A stretch of 64,000 bases of DNA from Paenibacillus lignilyticus (GTDB lineage Bacteria > Bacillota > Bacilli > Paenibacillales > Paenibacillaceae), in NCBI RefSeq assembly GCF_017942085.1, contig NZ_JAGKSP010000007.1:239701-303700 (forward strand), read 5' to 3'. Made by a program: the position numbers and the translations under genes. Below, one piece after another: positions 1 through 7,301 of the stretch. The stretch's first letter is position 1. Every line of letters starts with the position of its first letter. The notes under the pieces were generated by a model. The model worked only from the letters and a program-made list of their open reading frames with translations. It ran no database searches and was not told the origin of the DNA.

Positions 1-28
1 AAAACATATTATAAATGGGGAACGCTCG

Positions 29-967
29 ATGCTGGAACTCTCTATCAACGAACCGGATGAACTGGTCAAGGTCGCACACGCTCTTTCATCGCATACCAGG
101 CTGAAGATTATTAAGCTGCTTTTGCATCATAACAATATGAATATCAATGAGATCGGCGAGAAACTGGGCATTCCGGTGTCCACGGCCGGCGTGAACGTGA
201 AGGTGTTGGAAGAAGCGGGCCTCATTCTGACCGAGATTTTGCCTGCAAGCCGCGGCGCGATGAAAGTATGCAAGCGGAATTTCGACGACGTCCGAATGAT
301 CTTGAATCCGATCAAGGGGTACGTCAAGAAGGAGCAGATTTTCGAAATTGAGATGCCAATCGGCCATTACGTCGACGTTGAAGTGCATCCGACCTGCGGC
401 ATCGCCAACACGGAGTCGATGGTCATTCCGGAAGACGATCCTGCCAGCTTCTTTCATCCGGAATGCCGAACCGCGCAGATCGTCTGGCTGAGACAAGGCT
501 GGATCGAATACCGGTTTCCTCGCTCGCTGCCGCGAAACATCGACATGAAAGCGATCGAATTTTCGTTGGAGCTTTGTTCGGAAGCCCCTAATTTCAACAA
601 CGACTGGCCTTCGGACATCACGGTTTGGATTAACGACATTGAAGTGGGAACGTGGACATCGCCCGGCGACTTCGGCGATAAGCGCGGCAAGAATAACCCG
701 CAATGGTGGCATGACAGCAGTACCCAATACGGGCTGTTAAAGACGTTTCGAGTCGACAAAGATAAGAGCACGGTCGATAATCACAAGGTTTCCGGCGTGA
801 CGCTCCAAGATCTGCATATCGATGCCCAGCCGAATATACGGTTTAAGGTGGGTGTGAAACCGGATGCCATCCATAAAGGCGGGCTCAATTTGTTCGGCCG
901 CGGATTCGGAAACTATGATCAAGACATTATTATGAAGGTTCTTTATGAGCCTGCTATAGATGAGTAA
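29..967 (+). CDS. ArsR-type winged-helix regulator with large C-terminal domain
   Basis: Probable cytoplasmic DNA-binding regulator of the glycosidase locus that starts 280 bp downstream. Residues about 10-85 form an ArsR/HTH_20-type winged helix: HALSSHTRLKIIKLLLHH, then a recognition helix around GIPVSTAGVNVK, then a wing after VLEEAGLI. The remaining 225 or so residues look beta-rich (for example DITVWINDIEVGTW) and I do not recognise them. Typical ArsR proteins are only about 100 residues and bind metals, so this domain is probably a sensor, perhaps for a sugar; that is inference. It is transcribed in the same direction as the hydrolases. A perfect palindrome at 1010-1025 lies between it and them and is a candidate operator. 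DNA-binding class is secure; target and ligand are not. Confidence 0.8.
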   Translation: MLELSINEPDELVKVAHALSSHTRLKIIKLLLHHNNMNINEIGEKLGIPVSTAGVNVKVLEEAGLILTEILPASRGAMKVCKRNFDDVRMILNPIKGYVKKEQIFEIEMPIGHYVDVEVHPTCGIANTESMVIPEDDPASFFHPECRTAQIVWLRQGWIEYRFPRSLPRNIDMKAIEFSLELCSEAPNFNNDWPSDITVWINDIEVGTWTSPGDFGDKRGKNNPQWWHDSSTQYGLLKTFRVDKDKSTVDNHKVSGVTLQDLHIDAQPNIRFKVGVKPDAIHKGGLNLFGRGFGNYDQDIIMKVLYEPAIDE

Positions 968-1009
968 AACAATATAGTTGTTTATAACGGCGCATTAGCG
1001 CTTGTTTTT

Positions 1010-1025
1010 TTGTTATTAATAACAA
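1010..1025. promoter_or_regulatory. Perfect 16-bp palindrome, candidate operator
   Basis: TTGTTATTAATAACAA is a perfect palindrome 19 bp upstream of the -35 box at 1044. Its half TTGTTAT resembles the TTGTTTATAAC repeats nearby. A symmetric AT-rich site beside a winged-helix regulator gene is what a dimer operator looks like; the pairing with that regulator is inferred. Confidence 0.5.
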
Positions 1026-1034
1026 TAATTTTGT

Positions 1035-1073
1035 TGGAAAGCGTTGACATTGTCCTTAAAACGAACATATAAT
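1035..1073 (+). promoter_or_regulatory. Sigma-A promoter with overlapping cre-like site
   Basis: TTGACA at 1044-1049 and TATAAT at 1068-1073 with an 18-bp spacer make a near-ideal vegetative promoter for the hydrolase operon. TGGAAAGCGTTGACAT at 1035-1050 overlaps the -35 box and fits the CcpA cre consensus except at two positions. CcpA binding there would block transcription when a preferred sugar is present. Confidence 0.65.
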
Positions 1074-1250
1074 TTGTTTTGCAATGCAGTATGTATCGCG
1101 ATTGGTTTAGCATTAATGCTGTGAAAAGGAGGAATGGAATAGTTTTCATGCAAAATTCAGATGAAATCCTGCAAATTTATCATAATCGATGCTCCGATAT
1201 TTTATTTGAAACATAAAAGTTGTTTATAACTCAATAAGGAGTACGAATAG

Positions 1251-2228
1251 ATGCCATCTCCAGCTAAAACCTTTCAAAACCCCATTATGGCAAGCGGCGC
1301 GGATCCTTGGATGTACCGGCATTCCGACGGCTTCTACTATTTCATGGTGACTTGCGGCAATCGACTGGAGCTGTATCGGTCACGAACGATGAGCGGAATT
1401 GCCCGGTCGCTTCCGACAACGATATGGCTTCCTCCTCTAGAAGGTCCGGGCAGCAGGGAGTTATGGGCACCGGAAATTCATTACATGAACGAGAAGTGGT
1501 ACGTCTACTTTACGGCGAGCGATGGAAGCGGAGATGACGGGCGTAAAGTTTATGTCCTGGAAAATGAAAGCGCCAACCCGACGGAAGGAACATGGACGGA
1601 GAAGGGGGCGATCAATGCGGCGCTGCCCGGACTGGACGGAACGATTCTGAAACACAATGGCAAGCTGTACTTCATGTATGCCGGTTATGGTCATTTCCCC
1701 GAATACGGATCTGCGATTTACGCCGCTTTGATGACAAATCCATGGACGTTGACCGGGCCCGAGACGCTGTTGACGAAACCTGAGTATGTGTGGGAGAAGC
1801 AAGGCGGAATGGCGATTAATGAAGGGCCATGTTTTCTTGTGCGATACGGAAAGGTGTTCCTCATCTATTCGGCCAGCACGACTTGGTCGGATGATTATTC
1901 ATTAGGCATGCTGGTTGCTGATGCTGCAAGCGACCTTCTGAACCCGGATTCATGGACCAAAAGCGATCATCCGGTATTCGCGAAGTGTACGGAAAACGCC
2001 GTGTATGCCCCCGGCCATAACAGCTTTACGCAATCGCCGGATGGCCTTGAGGATTGGATCGTCTATCATGCGATTCCTCAGTCGGAGGCGGGCGCGTCTA
2101 AGAGGCAGCCGCGAATGCAGAAATTCGCTTGGACAGCGGCAGGCTATCCCGACTTCGGTAAACCGCTTGCCTCCGGCATCGATTATCCCGTTCCATCCGG
2201 AGAAGGCTTGGAGAAAATCGGTGAATGA
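1251..2228 (+). CDS. Cytoplasmic GH43 glycosidase (alpha-L-arabinofuranosidase type)
   Basis: Five-bladed beta-propeller hydrolase of family GH43, most like the exo-alpha-1,5-L-arabinofuranosidase branch (subfamily 26 type). The expected acidic triad is visible: base Asp18 in GADPWMY, pKa-modulating Asp129 in GLDGT, and acid Glu191 in INEGP. At 325 residues it is a bare catalytic domain with no signal peptide, so it should act on imported oligosaccharides. AAGGAG at 1236-1241 is 9 bp before the ATG. It is the first gene of a same-strand run of seven. The secreted GH43 at 17.2-19.6 kb is a homologue of the same branch, suggesting extracellular and intracellular steps on one substrate. Xylosidase activity cannot be excluded. 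Confidence 0.88.
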   Translation: MPSPAKTFQNPIMASGADPWMYRHSDGFYYFMVTCGNRLELYRSRTMSGIARSLPTTIWLPPLEGPGSRELWAPEIHYMNEKWYVYFTASDGSGDDGRKVYVLENESANPTEGTWTEKGAINAALPGLDGTILKHNGKLYFMYAGYGHFPEYGSAIYAALMTNPWTLTGPETLLTKPEYVWEKQGGMAINEGPCFLVRYGKVFLIYSASTTWSDDYSLGMLVADAASDLLNPDSWTKSDHPVFAKCTENAVYAPGHNSFTQSPDGLEDWIVYHAIPQSEAGASKRQPRMQKFAWTAAGYPDFGKPLASGIDYPVPSGEGLEKIGE

Positions 2229-2289
2229 AACACGATTGGCAGCAGAACGGCCCCATCACGAACAAACTTACTTGGAGGTAAATGAAACC

Positions 2290-4065
2290 ATGATCAACGG
2301 AACTAACATCAGACCCGAATACCCAAGACCGAGTCAAAAGCGCAACCGCTGGCTGAGCCTCAACGGTGAATGGGACTTTGCTTTCGATGACGAGAGAAAG
2401 GGCGAAAGCGACAAATGGTATAAGAACGCGGCGCCGTTTTATCTGAAAATTCAAGTCCCTTTCGCTTACCAGAGCACGCTCAGCGGGATCGGCGATGCTT
2501 CTTTCCACGATGTCGTCTGGTACCGGAAAATGATCCACGTGCCAAGCGAGTGGAGCGGACAGCGGATTATTCTGCATTTCGGCGCGGTTGATTATAAGGC
2601 AAAGGTGTGGGTGAATGAGCATTTGGCTGTAACCCACGAAGGCGGCCATACGCCATTCCGGCAGGATATTACCGATCTGTTGAAGGATGGCGGGAACGTC
2701 ATCACGGTTAGAGCGGAAGACGACAGCTTGGATCTGACGCAGCCGAGGGGCAAGCAATATTGGGAAGAGCAGTCGGCCAGCATCTTCTATACGCGTACGA
2801 CGGGGATTTGGCAAAGCGTGTGGCTGGAACCTGTTCATGCCGTACATATCGATAAATTAAAGTATAAGCCGGATATCGACCGGAACGAAATCGAGATTCG
2901 CACCTTTATGTCGGAAGCTGCGGCCCGGCAAGAGGTTTGGGTGGAAGCGGCCATTAGCTTCGACGGCAAGGCGGTAGCGGAAGAGAGATTCAAAGTGAAC
3001 GGAAGGGAAGAGTCGAGAACGATTCGCCTTCATGATTTTAACGATCATGGCCTGGGACGCTGGTGGTCGCCGGAGAAACCGAACCTGTACGACGTCCGTT
3101 TCCGCCTGAGCGTAGACGGCAAAATCGTCGATGAGTTTGACAGCTACTTCGGCATGCGTAAAGTATCCATCGAGAACGGCAAATTCAACTTGAACAATCG
3201 CCCGTATTTCATGCGGTTGGTCCTCGATCAGGGCTACTTCCCGGATGGTATTCTGACCCCGCCTTCGGAAGAGGCGATCTTAAAAGATGTCGAACTGACG
3301 AAAGCAATGGGATTCAATGGCGTACGCAAACATCAGAAGACGGAAGATCCGCTGTTCCTCTATCATTGCGATCGCAATGGCCTGCTCGTATGGGGAGAAT
3401 GCGCGAATGCATATCAATATTCGGAAGCTTACGTTGGTCGTTTTACGCGAGAGTGGCATGAGATCGTGGAGCGGGACTACAACCATCCCTGCATCGTGGC
3501 GTGGGTTCCGATTAATGAGAGCTGGGGCGTTCCGAACATTCAAATCGATGTCAAGCAGCAGCAGCACGCGCTCGCGATGTACCATTTGGTCAAATCGCTG
3601 GATGAGACGAGGCCGGTTATCGGCAATGACGGCTGGGAGATGCTCGAGACGGACCTCGTAGCCATCCATGATTACGAGTGGCGAGAAGAGGTACTGGCGG
3701 AGAGATACGTTTCTTCGGACAGCGCGATCGAAGCGATGCCCGCCAATCGCAGAATCTTCGTAGGCGGCGCATCGTACAAGGGGCAGCCCATTATGGTGAC
3801 GGAATTCGGAGGCATTTCGTTCCGCAAAAGCGATTGGGAAGGCTGGGGGTATTCCGGGGCGAGCGACGATGAGGATTTCCTTAAGCGGCTGAACGCCGTG
3901 TTTCGCCCGCTGCTCATGTCTCCGGTCGTGCAAGCGGTTTGTTACACGCAATTAACGGACGTAGAACAAGAAATTAACGGATTGCTCACATACGACCGCG
4001 TTCCTAAAGTTCCGCTTGAAGCGATTCGCCAAATCGTAACCGGACAGAGCAATTCCCAATCGTAA
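2290..4065 (+). CDS. GH2 glycoside hydrolase, paralogue 1
   Basis: Cytoplasmic retaining glycosidase of family GH2 (beta-galactosidase/beta-glucuronidase/arabinopyranosidase group). Order: jelly-roll sugar-binding domain (about 1-175), immunoglobulin-like domain (about 180-285), TIM barrel (about 290-585). Acid/base Glu410 lies in VPINESWG and nucleophile Glu505 in MVTEFGG. The 591-residue length matches compact GH2 enzymes without the beta-galactosidase small domain. I start at the ATG at 2290, 11 bp after GGAGG (2274-2278); the frame stays open back to 2005, but that part overlaps GH43 and lacks a ribosome site. There is no signal peptide. The next gene is a clear tandem paralogue. Exact sugar specificity cannot be read from sequence alone. 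Confidence 0.88.
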   Translation: MINGTNIRPEYPRPSQKRNRWLSLNGEWDFAFDDERKGESDKWYKNAAPFYLKIQVPFAYQSTLSGIGDASFHDVVWYRKMIHVPSEWSGQRIILHFGAVDYKAKVWVNEHLAVTHEGGHTPFRQDITDLLKDGGNVITVRAEDDSLDLTQPRGKQYWEEQSASIFYTRTTGIWQSVWLEPVHAVHIDKLKYKPDIDRNEIEIRTFMSEAAARQEVWVEAAISFDGKAVAEERFKVNGREESRTIRLHDFNDHGLGRWWSPEKPNLYDVRFRLSVDGKIVDEFDSYFGMRKVSIENGKFNLNNRPYFMRLVLDQGYFPDGILTPPSEEAILKDVELTKAMGFNGVRKHQKTEDPLFLYHCDRNGLLVWGECANAYQYSEAYVGRFTREWHEIVERDYNHPCIVAWVPINESWGVPNIQIDVKQQQHALAMYHLVKSLDETRPVIGNDGWEMLETDLVAIHDYEWREEVLAERYVSSDSAIEAMPANRRIFVGGASYKGQPIMVTEFGGISFRKSDWEGWGYSGASDDEDFLKRLNAVFRPLLMSPVVQAVCYTQLTDVEQEINGLLTYDRVPKVPLEAIRQIVTGQSNSQS

Positions 4066-4116
4066 TCGAAATCATAATCATATTAGAGCAAGTACCAGAG
4101 GAACAGGAGAAACGAT

Positions 4117-5883
4117 ATGACGACGAAAATGCATATACCGGGCTACCCCAGACCTCAATTCGTGCGCGAGCAATGGGCTGATCTGAACGGGGAATGGCGC
4201 TTTGGCTTCGACGACCTGAACCGGGGAGAAGCGGAAGGATGGCCGCGCAGCTTCGGCGGCGACCGAACGATCGTCGTCCCGTTCTCCTACGAGACGAAAG
4301 CGAGCGGCATCGGCGAAGAAGCGCACCATCCGAACGTCTGGTACAACCGTTCGTTTGATGTGCCGGCCTCCGAGGAAGGCAAGCGGATCGTGCTCCATTT
4401 TCAGGCGGTGGACTATACGGCGAAGGTATGGATCAACGGCGAATACGTCGGCCGCCACGATGGCGGTTATACGGCATTCTCCTTCGACATTACCCCCTAT
4501 GCAAAGTTCGGCGGCACGACGAACGAGCTGACCGTGAAGGCTGAGGACAGCATGGACGCAACGCAGCCGCGGGGCAAACAAAGATGGGTACCCGAGAACT
4601 TCGAATGCTTCTACGTGCAGACAACCGGCATTTGGCAGTCCGTGTGGCTGGAGTACGTCTCGCCGGTCCACGTCGAAGATGTGAAGATTACGCCTGACAT
4701 TGATGCCCGTTCCGTGCGTTTCGAATACCGGGTTAAAGGCGGGGAGCATGCGGGCGGAGGCTATCGCATCGAGACGCTTGTGACACTGACGGGCCGTCAG
4801 GTCAAACAGGCCAGCCTCACGATTGACCGTCCATGGCTGCAGCTCGATGTCGATCTGGTACATGAAATGAACGGACCGTGGAAGCATTGCCACTGGGCCC
4901 CGGAGCACCCGAATTTATATGATGTGGAATTCGTGCTTTACCGAGGCGACGAAGCGGTCGATCATGTGTACGCCTACTTCGGCATGCGCAAAATCTCGAT
5001 CGAGAAAGGCAAAGTGCTGCTCAATAACTTGCCGATCTACCAGCGGCTCGTACTCGATCAAGGTTATTGGCCGGACAGCCATCTGACGCCTCCGTCAGAA
5101 GCGGCGCTCATCGAGGATATCGACAAATTGCTGGAGATGGGCTACAACGGCGTTCGCAAGCATATGAAGGTCGAGGACGCGCGATTCCTATACTGGTGCG
5201 ACGTCAAAGGCGTGCTCGTCTGGTCGGAAATGGCGGCGACGTTCGAGTTCAACGACAATGCCATCCAGAAGTTCACGACGGAGTGGATGGAGGTCGTTCG
5301 GCAGCAGTACAACCATCCGAGCATCATCACCTGGGTTCCGTTCAACGAGTCGTGGGGCGTGATGAACATCTTGAACGACCGGCGGCAGCAGAAGCTGACG
5401 GAAGCCGTGTACCATCTAACCAAGGCGTTCGATCCGAATCGTCCGGTCATTACGAATGACGGATGGGAGCATACCGTATCCGATATATTGACCTTGCACG
5501 ATTATGTGGAGACCAAAGAGGAGTTTCTGCAGCGTTATGCGAGCAAGGATGAAATCGTTCATAACGAAAAATCGTTCAATCATTGGAAGTACGCGTTCGC
5601 GAACGGCTACTCGTACACGGGACAGCCGATAATCGTCAGCGAGTTTGACGGTATCGCATTACGTTCCGATAAAGGCTGGGGCTACGGCAACCAAGTAGAG
5701 TCGAAGGAAGCTTACTTGGACCGCTTCCGCGGCATACACGAAGCCATCAAAGCCACCGATTATATCGTGGGCTACTGCTACACCCAAATCACGGACGTTC
5801 AGCAGGAAGTGAACGGTTTGCTGACCGAGAATCGAGAGTCGAAGGTACCGTTGGATAAATTACGTGAAATCAATTTGGCTTAG
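4117..5883 (+). CDS. GH2 glycoside hydrolase, paralogue 2
   Basis: Second GH2 enzyme, colinear with its neighbour over its whole length (588 residues), with the same three-domain order. Shared blocks include RPRGKQ-type motifs, YFGMRK, RLVLDQGY and GYNGVRKH. Catalytic residues are intact: acid/base Glu411 in VPFNESWG and nucleophile Glu509 in IVSEFDG. It lies 51 bp after paralogue 1 with an AGGAG ribosome site. Keeping two intact copies suggests different linkages or sugars on one branched substrate, which is inference. No signal peptide is present, so it acts in the cytoplasm. Confidence 0.88.
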   Translation: MTTKMHIPGYPRPQFVREQWADLNGEWRFGFDDLNRGEAEGWPRSFGGDRTIVVPFSYETKASGIGEEAHHPNVWYNRSFDVPASEEGKRIVLHFQAVDYTAKVWINGEYVGRHDGGYTAFSFDITPYAKFGGTTNELTVKAEDSMDATQPRGKQRWVPENFECFYVQTTGIWQSVWLEYVSPVHVEDVKITPDIDARSVRFEYRVKGGEHAGGGYRIETLVTLTGRQVKQASLTIDRPWLQLDVDLVHEMNGPWKHCHWAPEHPNLYDVEFVLYRGDEAVDHVYAYFGMRKISIEKGKVLLNNLPIYQRLVLDQGYWPDSHLTPPSEAALIEDIDKLLEMGYNGVRKHMKVEDARFLYWCDVKGVLVWSEMAATFEFNDNAIQKFTTEWMEVVRQQYNHPSIITWVPFNESWGVMNILNDRRQQKLTEAVYHLTKAFDPNRPVITNDGWEHTVSDILTLHDYVETKEEFLQRYASKDEIVHNEKSFNHWKYAFANGYSYTGQPIIVSEFDGIALRSDKGWGYGNQVESKEAYLDRFRGIHEAIKATDYIVGYCYTQITDVQQEVNGLLTENRESKVPLDKLREINLA

Positions 5884-5894
5884 GAGCGATGAAC

Positions 5895-7301
5895 ATGGAC
5901 CGATACAGACCGAGATATCATTTTACCCCTCCGCATAACTGGATGAACGATCCGAACGGTCCTTTTCAATTAGGCGGCGAATACCATTTGTTCTACCAGC
6001 ACAACCCTTCGGCTCCGGAATGGGGCACCATTCATTGGGGGCATGCCAAGAGCACGGACTTGGTGAACTGGACGCATTTGCCGTTCGCGCTTGCTCCATC
6101 CAATGGGCTTGGAGAATCGCATTGCTACTCGGGCTGCTCGGTCGTAAACGGCGACGAGGTGAAATTGTTCTATACGAGCATCGGCGAAGGCGAACGGAAT
6201 GCGACGAGCGGCGCGCAGCAATGGACGGCTGGGGCTGTTGCGGGAGATTTGCTCTCTTGGCGCAAGCCGGGGGATGACAATCCCGCGTTGACCTCCGAAT
6301 TGCATGGGGAAACGCGCATTACGGAGTGGAGAGACCCATACGTCTGGAAAGAGCAGGACGGCTGGCGAATGCTGCTTGGCGGCATAGAAGGCGAGAAAGG
6401 CTGCGGGATGATCTACCGTTCCGACGATTTGAAGAATTGGAGCTACAAGGGGATTTTCTATAAGGGCGAGGAATGGATTTGGGAATGTCCGCATCTGTTC
6501 CGTTTCGGCGAGGATAAGGCCGTCTTGTTTTACTCCCCGAGCGGACCGGTTCGTTATGTTTCCGGAACCTTTCATGAGGACAGGCTGACGGATGTGAAGA
6601 AGCACGGCACGGTCGATGGCGGCGGCTGGGAAGGATATTATGCCTCGACCGGGTTCGCGGACGAGAACGGCCGCCGCATTCTGCTCGGCTGGGCTCCGGA
6701 AGGAAGAGGAGAGAACTTCCCGGAGCGCTTGGATTGGGCCGGAACGCTGGCGCTGCCGCGAGTTGTCGATCTGAAGCCAAACGGCGCGCTTGCCATGACT
6801 CCGGTTCCGGAGCTGGAGAGTTTACGGGATGAATGCCGTCGGAGCTTCGCGAAGCTGAGCATCGGGCAAGAGTCCATCAATGCGTGCGTGCGTTCGACGT
6901 CTTTCGAATGTGTGGTCGATGTGGATAGACGGTCGTTGGAAGGCGGGCAATTAACCGTATCCGTGTTTGCATCCCCATGTGGCAGCGAGCGTACGGATGT
7001 GCGCCTTGATTTGGCGGCGAATACGGTTGTTATCGACCGGTTGCAATCGAGCTTGTTCCCGAACGTGAATAAGAAGCCCGTGGAAGCAACGCTGCCTCCG
7101 GCAGACGGAGCCGAGACGTTGAGACTGCGCATTTTCGCCGATCAATCGATCATCGAAGTATTCGCGGATGATGAAACTTGCCTGACGGCAAGGGTCTATC
7201 CTTCCTTGGCGGACAGCAGCGGCATTGAGCTTCGTTCGAGCGGCGCATTGGCCGACTGCCAAGTGGAGATCTGGGAGATGAAGGCGGCGGAGCTCAAATG
7301 A
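5895..7301 (+). CDS. GH32 beta-fructosidase (levanase/invertase family)
   Basis: Cytoplasmic GH32 enzyme, probably a beta-fructofuranosidase. The N-terminal five-bladed propeller carries all three family signatures: WMNDPNG with nucleophile Asp19, WRDP with Asp147, and WECP with acid/base Glu197. A C-terminal beta-sandwich follows (about 320-468). The ribosome site AGGAG (5882-5886) overlaps the stop of the previous gene. It favours the ATG at 5895 (8 bp away) over the one at 5889 (2 bp away). Fructan cleavage within a locus of arabinosidase and GH2 genes is unexpected and may indicate fructose-containing side chains or a mixed-substrate locus. The next gene overlaps by 4 bp and begins with a GH32-like region. 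Confidence 0.88.
   Translation: MDRYRPRYHFTPPHNWMNDPNGPFQLGGEYHLFYQHNPSAPEWGTIHWGHAKSTDLVNWTHLPFALAPSNGLGESHCYSGCSVVNGDEVKLFYTSIGEGERNATSGAQQWTAGAVAGDLLSWRKPGDDNPALTSELHGETRITEWRDPYVWKEQDGWRMLLGGIEGEKGCGMIYRSDDLKNWSYKGIFYKGEEWIWECPHLFRFGEDKAVLFYSPSGPVRYVSGTFHEDRLTDVKKHGTVDGGGWEGYYASTGFADENGRRILLGWAPEGRGENFPERLDWAGTLALPRVVDLKPNGALAMTPVPELESLRDECRRSFAKLSIGQESINACVRSTSFECVVDVDRRSLEGGQLTVSVFASPCGSERTDVRLDLAANTVVIDRLQSSLFPNVNKKPVEATLPPADGAETLRLRIFADQSIIEVFADDETCLTARVYPSLADSSGIELRSSGALADCQVEIWEMKAAELK

Larger units (their letters stand above)
976..1230. repeat. 13-bp direct repeat pair flanking the hydrolase promoter
   Basis: AGTTGTTTATAAC occurs at 976-988 and again, identically, at 1218-1230, just ahead of the ribosome site of the GH43 gene. 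The copies bracket the palindrome and promoter in this 283-bp gap. They may be regulator half-sites; no function is shown. Confidence 0.5.

Noticed and set aside
968..1250. Riboswitch in the leader of the hydrolase operon
   Set aside because: The gap shows operator-like symmetry and a promoter but no conserved aptamer motif or terminator-antiterminator pair that I can recognise.
2005..2289. N-terminal extension of the first GH2 gene
   Set aside because: It overlaps GH43, has no ribosome site, and the GH2 fold begins after the ATG at 2290.
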